DNA from: Escarpia spicata
Lineage: Eukaryota; Annelida; Polychaeta; Sabellida; Siboglinidae
Reading direction: 5' to 3'
Assembly: GCA_963995525.1 (NCBI GenBank)
Contig: OZ023210.1
Coordinates: 60,319,956 to 60,383,955 of the forward strand
DNA length: 64,000 nt
Position numbers and translations under genes: made by a program. Below the pieces are notes generated by a model that was given only the letters and a program-made list of their open reading frames with translations, had not been told where the DNA came from and did no database searches. Below, in pieces: positions 35,096 to 50,000 of this stretch. Within the stretch, counting starts at the first letter, position 1, and each line of letters begins with the position of its first letter.

Positions 35096-38000
35096 ATGGC
35101 TTCTGGGGAGGAATTAAGTGTGACAGACGGCAATAAAATTGACGAAAAAGTTACCTTTACATCATTGGTATGTAATGACACCGATTTCATCACGCTAACA
35201 TTAATCTATGAACGGCATACTATAAGTTATTATGGAAACTTCAAATATATATTAATACCACGTCAATAATGAATCCATCTGCCAAATGTTCTAACATTTG
35301 TTCTGGGCGATAATACAGCGACATATCACTGGAGAGGCATTTAAGTTGATTTTGCTAATAAATCTAGCTGTATAAGGACATTATTGGAAAGTCTCGTTTC
35401 TTAATACGTAAATGGTTCGCATGTTAAATGTCACAAAAACTATTGATTACATAAATGATACACATACATAGCAGGATTCGGTAGACGATACTGTTTATTA
35501 ATATTAGTCTGTATATTTATTGTCAATAATTAACAATGGATTTCTATGACACTTCTTATGTTCCTGCTGCTACAGGGGGTTGTTGATGTTTTGTGCGAAG
35601 CGTGTGAACGACTGAAATGGAAAGAACCCAGCAAAATTCAGAAGGAGGCTATTCCAGTGTCATTGACAGGTGATGTACGAGTAATCCTAATATTTTAAGA
35701 TAGTGTTTGATTTGATATATATGAATTGGTCTGTACAGAGCTGCCAAGTTGTATCAGAAAATACGGTATGACTAAAAGGTGAACGACCACGCACGACCAA
35801 AACGTATGTAGTGTTGGTAACCAAGCGGGCTGTTGGTGACATGTAGGAGGTATGTATGTGCAGCTTGCCAAATTTCAGATATGTTCTTCACATTGGAGTA
35901 ACAAAATTCACAACTTTTATCATCACCTGTGGTAACTCGCCAGTTCCGGATAAAATGCCTAAATTGTGTAACTCCTGGGTGGAACACAGATTCAACATTT
36001 TTAATAATGCACACACAAACCATGGCATATATATATATATACCATCAACGGCCAAACTATTTACCAACACATTATATTAAATGGTCGTGCATAGTTGTTC
36101 GTCAACTTCGTGGTCTTTTAGTAAAACCCAGAACATATGCATGACGTCCAGTTCCAAAAAAGTGCAAACACTCCAGTTTCCCAACAGGACGCCAGATGGC
36201 AGCACTTTATTAAATTTCCCTCAATACAATATTGTGTATGTATCACTGATGATGGTAAGAACAATCACAGCTCTGCACTATTCACTGTGCATATCAATAA
36301 GGTTACTGACATGAGCATGAAAATAAATGTTATAGATACAATAAAGTATCCAGTCCTTAGGACTACTCAAAGTGCTTTACACTTTACTCCTTGGCAGACC
36401 TGTTCAATCGAACACCATCTTGACTTCTCGGGAAAGCATTCAGTCATCCTGCAATTAATACGCGAAGACTATTCGTACACAAGTATCCACCACTGTCTAT
36501 AGCCAGGTACTCATTCATACAACGGAGTGAACTGGAGCAATGTATAGTGAACGTATAGTGAACAAACCAAGGTTCAACTCCGCCGCACAGGATTCGAACC
36601 TGGGTTCTCTTAGTTGAGAGTCCGAAGCTCTAGCCACTGCACCACAGCGCTACACAAAGCACATGAGATGGACTCTAAGTGCATAAGTCTCTTATCAAAT
36701 GCAGGGCTGGGTCCATTTACACAAAATCAAATCAATTACAATTACTTTTCATTGATCATTTCAATTACAGTAACACTTCTACAATTTTCAAATCACTTAT
36801 AATTACACCAATAAGGTGTCAATTACAATTATAGATCTCTACGCATTAGTGGGACCTAATAAAAAGTTTATCAATGATATTGCATGCACGGTTATGTAGA
36901 AGCGAATCATGAATTAGAATTGATTGAAAAACAGATATAAAATAATTATAAAACAAAGTGAGGAACTAAGTGAGGAACACATATATTTTTGTATAATGAA
37001 ATAGAAGGTGTTTGCACATTCATGACATTGAAGCCACAAAGGCTTCCCTTCAAGGGGCATACTTTCCAATCAGAAACCTCTAGTTAATAGCCCTAGTTGC
37101 AAGTAATTAAAATAATGCACTCCCTTGGCTTGTTAACTTAAGCCAGGAAATGTGTAATAAAATGTCTCTGTTGCTCTGAGAAGAGACTAAGAACTGCTAG
37201 AATCTTCTTCTGAAGAAACACTGTGACTCAGATCAATAAAGCCAGTTAGCAGTGGCACCTTAGCCTGCTTAAAGAACAAAGGGGATATTGACTCTTCTTG
37301 GACAGTGACAGGTGCTAATACACCCTCAGAGTAAACAGTAATCTTGGACACTGCCAGGGTAATTAGTACTATTTGGTGAATGACACATTGGAGTCAGACT
37401 TAGGCACTGGGTAGATTGAAAACAATCTGTGGGAGAGCTGTTTTAAATATCTTTTTAAACAAAGCGTGTGATGTCAGAAAACTTTGTAATTGATGTAATT
37501 TTTTCAGTTACACAAAATAATAAATTACAATTACAGAATCATTTCAAAACCAGAATCAGTTACAATTACAGTAGTTGTCTGTAATCAATTACATATACAG
37601 TTACGTAATTGGACCCAGCCCTGACCAAATGTATGAGACTTGGTAGCTCTGTGTGTAAAATCGCATCCAGTATGCTTGCTAAGTCTAAGCATCTTGGGTT
37701 TAAAAATCTTTGTTTTAAGCGTGTTCTATCAACAAAGAAGAAATGGGATGAATAGTGTGAAAGAATACGTGTGGTGGCCTTGTGTGACTAACATCAAACT
37801 GTTTAGAAAGCAGCAGATTTTGGCTAAACGCATAGCATCTTTGGTAAAGGTTACTGAAGTCACATTCATCTGGGTAGTGCAAAGATCAACATGTGTTAAG
37901 TGTAACAAGAACAACTGTGTTGCCTGCAATGAAAGTAAGTTTGATGTAGCACAGTCAGGCCATAGACCCAGAAAATAATTTTTTTTGTACATTCTTCTGT

Positions 38001-41000
38001 TTACATTTGTATTTTGAATACACCCTACAACCATGTGCACTAGTGTAAATTGGCGATCTCCGAACAAGGGCTAGATCTACTTGTACAGTATTATGAATTG
38101 CTTTTATTTAAAACCATGTATATGTCATGTTGTAAACATACATACATTACTTTTTAAATTTTACTTGAGACATTCACAAAAGGACTGATCATGTTGTAGG
38201 AGCCGACATCATTGGTTTGGCGGAGACGGGGTCGGGCAAGACTGGGGCATTCGCCATTCCAATTCTACAGACATTACTTCAAAATCCACAGAGACTCTAT
38301 GCCTTGGTTCTTACCCCCACAAGAGAGCTGGCATTTCAAATTTCAGAACAGTTTGAAGCACTTGGCTCTTCAATTGGAGTAAAATGTGGTACGTTTGTTG
38401 CCTTAGTGAAAATATGTTCCACTGTTCTAGTTAGAACAATGACAGTAATATAAAATATTAATTTATATAAACATTATTTTTAATTAGAATTAATACATTA
38501 GTCACATTACCATGTTACTCAAATGCTGCACCCATTCATCATTGTTAACTACCAGCAATACTAGGTGGTGGTAACCAATATTATAATTTTAATTATTATA
38601 TACTTATGGAATAATGGTCAAAATATGTTTTAATATGAATAGCATCCACATCAAGGTATGTAAATCTTGAGGCATAAAACTTGATTAGTGTGGTTATCAA
38701 GGACATCTCAAACTTGCCAGTTTTTTATTTCATTAAATTTTTCACCTTAATCTTCGTGTCCAGTTTCTCATTTCCATTTTCTCTTCAGCAAACCATCCTC
38801 ACCAAAGCTCAGAACATTTCCATCTAACTACCTTTTTTCCAATCTCCTCCACGTGAATATGTTTCCTGAACATAGGTGTTCTCTTACAGCTGTTATCGTT
38901 GGAGGAATCGACACAATGACGCAGTCACTGATGCTGGCTAAGAAGCCCCACATTATCGTTGGTGAGTAAAGCTGATTTAAAAAAGTTATTACCACTTGAG
39001 TAAGAATATAAAAGATAGAGAGGATTTAACGTGCCGTTAGGGACATTTTAGTTTGTAAGTTCTGAGAATGCACAAAGCTTTATGTTACTGGTAGCAAAAA
39101 TAGATAAGCGAGCAAAAAATGAACAACTCGAAACATGTCAAAAACATAAAATTCTACGGTCATTAGCATCCACATGGCTCATCTTATCCCGACAATCTTG
39201 GTATCGTTTGAAAGGATGCACATTCTGTTATTCTAGCACAATCTAGGCTTCCTGGTAACCATTCTTAGAACACCTATAAACTGACCTATAATCATATCAT
39301 TTTCGGTGTTCTGTATGGTTCCGAACGTTGTTGATGGCGAGTACTTATTACACTAATCTTCTGATTGCGGCACTGTTTTCCTCATTTGCATAACTTCATA
39401 CATGCGCACTTCACTATTTCTCGATTTCATGTTATAAGCTCCACCCACTTTTAAACGGCGGCGAAACTGACGTGCTTTGACGGCAACGAAACCGATATAT
39501 CGCTACGTCGGCATGACATCACAATAACGTATGCCAAGCAAAGGAGACTAAGGGTCAAAATTTGCTTTGGTTGGTTGATATACATGATTGTAACTTCTTT
39601 GAAAATGTCAGTTTAACCACAGTTTAACAGTGGGTGGAGTTTATAGCATGAAATCAGACTGTCAAATAGTCAAGTCAAGTAATTTATTCAAACAAATCAA
39701 ACATGATGAATGCACAATTAACTAACATCATTTGCAGTGTCTAAGACACCGGAAACGGCACAGTTGTAGGTCCTTTTGTAGTTTATTTAGGAATGAAGAA
39801 AGCATAAGCTTTCAAGCAATATCAAGATGGTTGGGATCGGACGAACTGTAGTGGTATTAACAATCATTCAAAAAAGCGTTTTTGGACGTGTTTCGAGTTG
39901 TTTATTTTTCACTTGCTTTTCTATTTTTGTTGGTAGTTTACAGAACATTTTTCATGATAGTTAATTTTATTGGAGAATTTCTTATAAACGTATCCAAAGA
40001 AAGCCTGTGCGCAAGGTCATTACAATAATTGGATATGTTTATACAAAAAATCATCCAGCAGTACTTTTGGGTAGTTTTTTAATTATTGTTTCTATGTAAA
40101 TAAAGTATTTTTGAATACATTTAGTGGCAATACCTGTAGTACAATTTTGAACTCGATGATCATTTCACAGAGTGACACACTATAAACCACATTGTATTGG
40201 AGACAGTGTTTGTTGGAAAGTTTTTGATTGGGGGACAACACTTGGTTTTTGTTGTTGTTATAATGATGCATCAGTTATATGACAGTTAGTTTTAGGATTT
40301 AGTATATGTTTGTTGTGTATTTCATAAAAGCTGTGGATATCTGGGGCTGTTTTCATGAAGTGTACTTAAAGTTACACATCTACTTAGCATCACATGTTTG
40401 CATAAACTCCTATGTCTGCTCGTATGAAAAAATTACGTCATTTATTAAGACAACCACATCAGCGTTAAGAACGTTCTTAGCTGCTTCATGAAGATGGCCC
40501 CCTGGTGCCAAATGTGTCTCACTTACAATGACATTGCTTATTGCTAGTTTATGTACAGTATCTCATTTTATAAAGTGCTAAGTTATTATTTGTATTTTAA
40601 ACAGTTTCAAATGTTTATTTCCACATCTCATAATGATTCCTTGTTACTGCAGCTAAAGTAAGAATATATTACAATAGTGAGATGTGAGCCATGTGATAAT
40701 CGTTATAAAATGCTCAGTCTAATATACCTGCCTCAATCATAACTTTATACTTCTGGATATTTATGGTTGTAAATTTATATTTCAGCAACACCAGGCCGCC
40801 TGGTGGATCATTTGGAAAACACGAAAGGGTTTAGTCTCCGGGCACTCAAGTATCTGGTATGAACCAAATGTGTGACCTTGAAATATGTAAATTTAATGGA
40901 GTGTTGTTTTGTCAGAGGTCACGAATATCGTTATATGTTGTTTATCTAAGTATTTTTATTTCCCTTGGAATATGAATGTTAATAAATGTTTAGTCAACAT

Positions 41001-44000
41001 TTTTGTTCTGTTATACAAATATTGTCTAGTCTATCGTGATGCTTTTAAGATAGTTTTCTTATTCTGTTGCGTAATAAACAACAGTGCATTTCATGCAGTC
41101 ATGTCGCTGATTCAAATGAACTGGTATTTGGTAAACATGGTGATGACAACACCAGTAACATCACCTGGTGTAAACTCTGTCAACGTGTCGAGTAAACTCG
41201 ATAACATTTGGTGTCACCAACATGTCTACCTGTTTGACTGTCTCGTTATCTAAAAAAAATATGAAATTCACAAATTTTGGATTAACATCAAGGCCCATGA
41301 ATAATAAAATTATTGATTCTGTTTTTAATTTTTTAGGTGATGGACGAAGCTGACAGAATTTTAAATATGGACTTTGAAGCCGAGGTAAGGGGCATCACAA
41401 ATCAGACGTTATAAGTATCTTTAATTGTAACAAATCATTACAGTACTAGTTTTATGCAAACACAGGGGTAACAGTGATTGTATGTGCTGTGCTTATGTGG
41501 AGAAGGGGTTTCATGTACTATACACAAGGTAGGCATACTGCTATGGGGGAGGGGGTCAGACCATATTAGCAGAGAGGGTTGTTTTACTGTTATGGGGGAG
41601 GGGGTCAGACCATATTAGCAGAGTGGGTTGTTTTACTGCTATGGGGGAGGGGGTCAGACCATATTAGCAGAGTGGGTTGTTTTACTGCTATGGGGGAGGG
41701 GGTCAGACCATATTAGCAGAGAGGGTTGTTTTACTGCTATGGGGGAGGGGGTCAGACCATATTAGCAGAGTGGGTTGTTTTACTGCTATGGGGGAGGGGG
41801 TCAGACCATATTAGCAGAGAGGGTTGTTTTACTGCTATGGGGGAGGGGGTCAGACCATATTAGCAGAGTGGGTTGTTTTACTGCTATGGGGGGAGAGGGG
41901 CAGACCATATTAGCAGAGTGGGTTGTTTTACTACTATGGGGGAGGGGGTCAGACGATATTAGCAGAGAGGGTTTTACTGCTATGGGGGAGGGGGTCAGAC
42001 CATATTAGCAGAGTGGGTTGTTTTACTGCTATGGGGGAGGGGGTCAGACCATATTAGTAGAGAGGGTTGTTTTACTGCTATGGGGGAGGGGGTCAGACCA
42101 TATTAGCAGAGGGTTGTTTTACTGCTATGGGGGAGGGGGGCAGACCATATTAGCAGAGTGGGTTGTTTTACTGCTATGGGGGAGGGGGTCAGACCATATT
42201 AGCAGAGAGGGTTGTTTTACTGCTATGGGGGAGGGGGTCAGACCATATTAGCAGAGTGGGTTGTTTTACTGCTATGGGGGAGGGGGTCAGACCATATTAG
42301 CAGAGAGGGTTGTTTTACTGCTATGGGGGAGGGGGTCAGACCATATTAGCAGAGAGGGTTGTTTTACTGCTATGGGGGAGGGGGTCAGACCATATTAGCA
42401 GAGAGGGTTGTTTTACTGCTATGGGGGAGGGGGTCAGACCATATTAGCAGAGAGGGTTGTTTTACTGCTATGGGGGAGGGGGTCAGACCATATTAGCAGA
42501 GAGGGTTGTTTTATTGCTATGGGGGGGTCAGACCATATTAGCAGAGAGGGTTGTTTTACTGCTATGGGGGAGGGGGTCAAACCATATTAGCAGAGTGGGT
42601 TGTTTTACTGCTATGGGGGGTGGTGTCAGACCATAATGGCAGAGGGGATTGTTTTACTGCTATGGGGGGTGGTGTCAGACCATAATAGCAGAGGGGGTTG
42701 TTTTACTGCTATGGGGGGTGGTGTCAGACCATAATAGCAGAGGGGGTTGTTTTCCCACATTGCTTGATGTCTGACGGTGTGGATCAGGAACTTGTTTCTT
42801 TCAGTCCATCCCCTGTTCCTACTGTGTAAATTGATTTTGCAGGTGGATAAGATCTTGAAAGTCATTCCGCGTGAACGACACACATACCTATACTCAGCAA
42901 CGATGACAAAGAAGGTAATATGACTTCAGTATCTACAAACGTTCATAGTTCATCAGTGTTTACTGTACAAGCATTGTTTGTTTTTGTAAAATGCTTCATC
43001 CTCACAAAAACTTTTGAAAATGGCATCTAACAAGATAAACATATGTCTTGGTGTGTATTAACTTGACAGTAGGTTTGTATTTCTAAATAAATGAGTTGTG
43101 GAGGTAGTTCAAAGTCTTACATTTACTCATGTTGATGCTATGTGTGACAGGTGGCAAAACTTCAGAGAGCATCTTTGAGAAACCCGATTAAGGTTGAGGT
43201 GTCGACCAAGTACCAGACCGTGGAGAAACTACAGCAGTATTACCTCTTTATTCCAGCTAAGTTTAAGGTAATCCTCAGTTGGTCACAATGAATCTGCATG
43301 TTCTTCCACTCCGTTATGTCTCTGACTAATTGATGCAACACGTACGAACTAAACAGTATGTACATAATAAGCAGGTTGTACATACCAAGTAATATTATTG
43401 TACACACCAAATAACTTGCAGTATATACCAAGTAATGTGTAGAACGTAACGAGTAATGAGTAATATTATAATTTACAATAACAATGAATGCAAGTAACAG
43501 TTGACCTTAAACAAGATATTTTACTCTGAGTATAAATATAATGCGAGTTGAGATACTAAACTATTATAGCCTTTTACAATAACAACACAAATTTACTGCT
43601 GTTGACCATGAATAACATATTTTAGTACGAGTGTAAATGTACTGCATGTTAATAAATACATTATTCCTAGTTAGTTATGACTAGTATGGCACAATTAGAT
43701 AGCATTAACTATTCACAAATGAAACAGCTCGAGTATAACGCAGTTGACTGTTCAAAAGTTTCCCCCAAACAAATCTTCTATTTCAGCTCACCTTGATGCT
43801 AACGACTAGTTGTGTTTGTCTTTCAGGATGTCTACCTTGTGCACATTCTCAATGAGCTCGCTGGCAACTCCTTCATGGTCTTCTGTAGCACGTGCGCCAA
43901 CACACAACGTGTCGCACTCATGATACGCAACCTTGGCTTCACGGCTATCCCACTGCATGGACAGATGGGACAGGTATGTAGACCCTAATCTTGGCTTCAC

Positions 44001-47000
44001 GGCTATCCCACTGCATGGACAGATGGGACAGGTATGTAGACCCTAGTCTTGGCTTCACGGCTATCCCACTGCATGGACAGATGGGACAGGTATGTAGACC
44101 CTAGTCTTGGCTTCACGGCTGACCCACTACATGGACAGATGGGACAGGTATGTAGACCCTAATCTTGGCTTCACGGCTATCCCACTGCATGGACAGATGG
44201 GACAGGTATGTAGACCCTAATCTTGGCTTCACGGCTATCCCACTGCATGGACAGATGGGACAGGTATGTAGACCCTAGTCTTGGCTTCACGGCTGACCCA
44301 CTACATGGACAGATGGGACAGGTATGTAGACCCTAATCTTGGCTTCACGGCTATCCCACTACATGGACAGATGGGACAGGTATGTAGACCCTAGTCTTGG
44401 CTTCACGGCTATCCCACTGCATAGACAGATGGGACAGGTATGTAGACCCTAGTCTTGGCTTCACGGCTGACCCACTGCATGGACAGATGGGACAGGTATG
44501 TAGACCCTAATCTTGGCTTTACGGCTGACCCACTACATGGACAGATGGGACAGGTATGTAGACCCTAAATCTTGGCTTCACGGCTATCCCACTACATGGA
44601 CAGATGGGACAGGTATGTAGACCCTAGTCTTGGCGCTTCACGGCTGACCCATTACATGGACAGATGGGACAGGTATGTAGACCCTAGTCTTGGCTTCACG
44701 GCTATCCCACTGCATGGACAGATGGGACAGGTATGTAGACCCTAGTCTTGGCTTCACGGCTATCCCACTACATGGACAGATGGGACAGGTACATAGATCC
44801 TAGTCTTGGCTTCACGGCTATCCCACTACATGGACAGATGGGACAGGTATGTAGACCCTAGTCTTGGCTTCACGGCTATCCCACTACATGGACATATGGG
44901 ACAGGTATGTAGACCCTAGTCTTGGCTTCACAGCTATCCCACTACATGGACAGATGGGACAGGTATGTAGACCCTAGTCTTGGCTTCACAGCTATCCCAC
45001 TACATGGACAGATGGGACAGGTATATAGATCCTAGTCTTAGGTTCATGGCTATCCCACTACATGGACAGATGGGACAGGTATGTAGACCCTAGTCTTGGC
45101 TTCACGGCTGACCCACAACATGGACAGATGAGACAGGTATGTAGACCCTAGACTTGGCTTCACGGCTATCCCACTCCATGGGTAGATGGGACAGATATGT
45201 AGACCCTAGTCTTGGCTTCACGGCTACCCCACTCCATGGGTAGATGGAACAGATATGTAGACCCTAGTCTTGGCTTCACGGCTGACCCACTACATGGACA
45301 TATGGGACAGGTGTGTAGACCCTATTCTTGGCTTCACGGCTATCCCACTACATGGGTAGATGGGACAGGTGTGTAGACCCTAGTCTTGGGTTCAAGGCTA
45401 TCCCACTGCATGGGTAGATTGGACAAGTATGTAGACCCTAGTCTTGGGTTCAAGACTGTCCCACTGCATGGGTAGATTGGACAGGTATGTAGACCCTAGT
45501 CTTGGGTTCAAGACTGTCCCACTGCATGGGTAGATTGGACAGGTATGTAGACCCTAGTCTTGGGTTCAAGACTGTCCCACTGCATGGGTAGATTGGACAG
45601 GTATGTAGACCCTAGTCTTGGGTTCAAGACTGTCCCACTGCATGGGTAGATTGGACAGGTATGTAGAGCCTAGTCTTGGGTTCAAGACTGTCCCACTGCA
45701 TGGGTAGATTGGACAGGTATGTAGACCCTAGTCTTGGGTTCAAGACTGTCCCACTGCATGGGTAGATTGGACAGGTATGTAGACCCTAGTCTTGGGTTCA
45801 AGACTGTCCCACTGCATGGGTGCATTGGACAGGTATGTAGACCATAGTCTTGGGTTCAAGACTGTCCCACTGCATGGGTAGATTGGACAGGTATGTAGAC
45901 CATAGTCTTGGGTTCAAGACTGTCCCACTGCATGGGTAGATTGGACAGGTAGGTAGACCATAGTCTTGGGTTCAAGACTGTCCCACTGCATGGGTAGATT
46001 GGACAAGTATGTAGACCATAGTCTTGGGTTCAAGACTGTCCCACTGCATGGGTAAATTGGACAGGTATGTAGACCATAGTCTTGGGTTCAAGACTGTCCC
46101 ACTGCATTGGTAGATGGGACAGGTATGTAGACCCTAGTCTTGGGTTCAAGACTGTCCCACTGCATTGGTAGATTGGACAGGTAGGTAGACCATAGTCTTG
46201 GGTTCAAGACTGTCCCACTGCATTGGTAGATGGGACAGGTATGTAGACCCTAGTCTTGGGTTCAAGACTGTCCCACTGCATGGGTAGATTGGACAGGTAT
46301 GTAGACCATAGTCTTGGGTTCAAGACTGTCCCACTGCATGGGTAGATTGGACAGGTAGGTAGACCATAGTCTTGGGTTCAAGACTGTCCCACTGCATGGG
46401 TAAATTGGACAGGTATGTAGACCATAGTCTTGGGTTCAAGACTGTCCCACTGCATGGGTAGATTGGACAGGTATGTAGACCATAGTCTTGGGTTCAAGAC
46501 TGTCCCACTGCATGGGTAGATTGGACAGGTAGGTAGACCATAGTCTTGGGTTCAAGACTGTCCCACTGCATGGGTAGATTGGACAAGTATGTAGACCATA
46601 GTCTTGGGTTCAAGACTGTCCCACTGCATGGGTAAATTGGACAGGTATGTAGACCATAGTCTTGGGTTCAAGACTGTCCCACTGCATGGGTAAATTGGAC
46701 AGGTATGTAGACCATAGTCTTGGGTTTAAGACTGTCCCACTGCATTGGTAGATGGGACAGGTATGTAGACCCTAGTCTTGGGTTCAAGACTGTCCCACTG
46801 CATTGGTAGATTGGACAGGTAGATAGACCATAGTCTTGGGTTCAAGACTGTCCCACTGCATTGGTAGATGGGACAGGTATGTAGACCATAGTCTTGGGCT
46901 CAAGACTGTCCCACTGCATGGGTAGATTGGACAGGTAGGTAGACCATAGTCTTGGGTTCAAGACTGTCCCACTGCATGGGTAGATTGGACAGGTATGTAG

Positions 47001-50000
47001 ACCATAGTCTTGGGTTCAAGACTGTCCCACTGCATGGGTAGATTGGACAGGTAGGTAGACCATAGTCTTGGGTTCAAGACTGTCCCACTGCATGGGTAGA
47101 TTGGACAGGTAGGTAGACCATAGTCTTGGGTTCAAGACTGTCCCACTGCATGGGTAGATTGGACAGGTATGTAGACCATAGTCTTGGGTTCAAGACTGTC
47201 CCACTGCATGGGTAAATTGGACAGGTATGTAGACCATAGTCTTGGGTTCAAGACTGTCCCACTGCATTGGTAGATGGGACAGGTAGGTAGACCATAGTCT
47301 TGGGTTCAAGACTGTCCCACTGCATGGGTACATTGGACAGGTAGGTAGACCATAGTCTTGGGTTCAAGACTGTCCCACTGCATGGGTAGATTGGACAAGT
47401 ATGTAGACCATAGTCTTGGGTTCAAGACTGTCCCACTGCATGGGTAGATTGGATAGGTATGTAGACCATAGTCTTGGGTTCAAGACTGTCCCACTACATT
47501 GGTAGATGGGACAGGTATGTAGACCCTAGTCTTGGCTTCACGGCTGCACCCTACATGGTTAGATGGCCTGTGATTGGACAGATCTGTGTATAGACTCTAG
47601 TTTTGGCTATAAATTGTGACCATCTAAGTAAATGTCCTTATTTTGTGAATTGTGTCTGAGGGTATCTCTAACCCACCCATCTGGCATCTACCTGTTGCAC
47701 ATTCCCTGCTGAATGGCAAAGCTGAGATTCTGAAATATATAAGGGTTAATGATATTTAAAAAAATGGTTTGTTTAAAGTCAAAAGAAAGTTGGGTTGTAA
47801 AATTGTTAGGATTATTATGTGTACAATATTGCCTAATGTACAATGATAGTTTCTATAGATCACATGAACAACAGTCACACTGTTTTATTCAGTGCTCTGC
47901 CACACTTTTGATGCACCTGTATTTTGACATACAATGATACCTGTATTTTGGTTTTTGACAAATCTGTATTTTAATGTGCCTGTATTTTGACATACCTGTA
48001 TTTTGTCACACCTGTGTTTGCAGGCAAAGCGACTCGGTGCCCTCAACAAATTCAAGAGTCAGACCAGAACCATCCTCATCGCCACAGACGTTGCCAGTCG
48101 GTAAGACAGTCATTACCCTGGTTTCATATACTCTGGCTGCAAAATAAGGCTGGTCCAATCGTCCCAGACGAGTAGTTTCAGCGATCGGACTAGTCCATGT
48201 TTAGAGGAGCAGTCCCATCAGACTAGCTGGGATTATGTGAATTAATTTACACTGTGTACATGCTAATTGGGTGTTGTGATGGAATAAAACAAAATAAGAC
48301 AATAAAGTAGCATTTTATCACACGCAGCTAAATATTCCGTACGACCGTCGAATAGGAAACTTGCTGAACGTGGAGAATGTAAATGGTGGCTGTTTACATC
48401 CATTTAGGATAGGTAGTGCCACCTAGCGACCATGAGTGATGAGCGACATGGACAAACATACATGCGTGGGTTACAGACATCGTTACGTGCTATCCCATCG
48501 TAGTTGTGTTATTCCAGCATCGGGTGATTATTTTAGCACGTTACCAAATTCCGGCAATGTTACTGATTGTTCAGTCGTCGGCTTCTGGAAAGGAAATGCT
48601 AATGAAAAGTATAGGCCAAGTGATGCAACTTAGTCCAACAATGTCGGTCCTTCGTCGTCATCGTCTGCGTCAGGCTTCAAATTCTGCAGACATCGCCTTG
48701 TCCGCCACTGCCGTTTGTGTCCCTGATTAAACTAGTTATTTCTTCTGACGACTTTGCAATTGGAAAATGACGTGTTTGTCTCTGTTAATGACACATTTAG
48801 TTGAAATGAGAAACGGCTTGTTTTCTTTATGAAATAAAGCCACTTTTAGTTTTATTATGTGTCATAACTGCCACATATGTATGATACAACAGTATGGTGG
48901 TACCCGGCACATTTATTTTAATGACTAGTAAAACAATATCAGGACTAGTTGTTTCTGAGTCGGCCAGTCCTACGGACTACCTATCTGCTAAAGCCATCGT
49001 GCACCCTGTTAATACAACATCACTGCTGTATTATAACAGTAAGAATTGTTTGGTATTTTCTAGTACTTAGCACTTTATATAAGCTTGCTGGTCTGTGGTT
49101 AATACACAGAACTTGTTCTTCTGGGGCTAACTTTACCTGAATACTTCATCATACTGGCCTTTCTTTTGGCTCTGAGAGTAGTCATTCCCGGGATGTGTGT
49201 CACACTCTTGTCTCAACCACGCGATTGGGCTGCCATTTAACATAGCTGTAGCAGCCGTGAATCACATCCACAATTTGCAACATTGAGAAACATGTTTTGA
49301 CAACAGATATGAACTATTTTTGATTTTCAAGCAGATTTTGAAACACCTATTCACACTACCAGTGTCTGCTTTCCTTGTCTACTTCGGTGCTTTGGATGAC
49401 AATCTTATTCACAGCAGGCATTATGTATTTTATTTTTTATAATATATTTTAATAATTTTTTTTACATATAACTATTTATGTAATTATCTTCATGTTTTCA
49501 AAACTATGACATACATGTTAATTACTTAACATATACCGTCTTTTAATGTTATTTTTACAACGATAATGTATTTCTTAAACATTTCTTTTAATTCCATGTA
49601 TGTTTTATAATGAGTGTACGTGCTTATGAATGGGGCTGATCCCAGATATATAGCATTTTAGAAATGTTTGTGATGATAATAATAATGATATCTTGCTAGA
49701 CATTTGTACTGGATTGTGTTTGCAGGGGGCTTGACATACCCCACGTTGACCTCGTGTTGAACCTCGACATCCCGACCCACTCCAAGGACTACATCCACCG
49801 TGTGGGGCGCACAGCAAGGGCAGGGCGCTCTGGGAAAGCAATCACCTTCGTGACACAGTAAAACTCGTTACAGTTTTATGGTTGAAATCTGTAGTTCTTG
49901 AAACAATGTTTAAATCCGTATGTGCAGTGGTGCATCAGACTATCAATTGAGACAACTCGGGTTCAAATCCTGTGCTGTGGTGTCGAACCTTGGACATGTT

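Noticed and set aside
37640..37978. A 112-codon frame with four cysteines near its end
   Set aside because: [16 protein letters not shown] is suggestive of a small zinc motif, but there is no wider match and it lies in DDX47 intron 2 next to a MITE.
41775..42590. Open frames of 60-77 codons with glycine-rich repeats
   Set aside because: They read through the 49-bp minisatellite inside a DDX47 intron.
43932..47560. CRISPR-like regular repeats
   Set aside because: There are no unique spacers; units are head-to-tail copies of an exon end in a eukaryotic intron.
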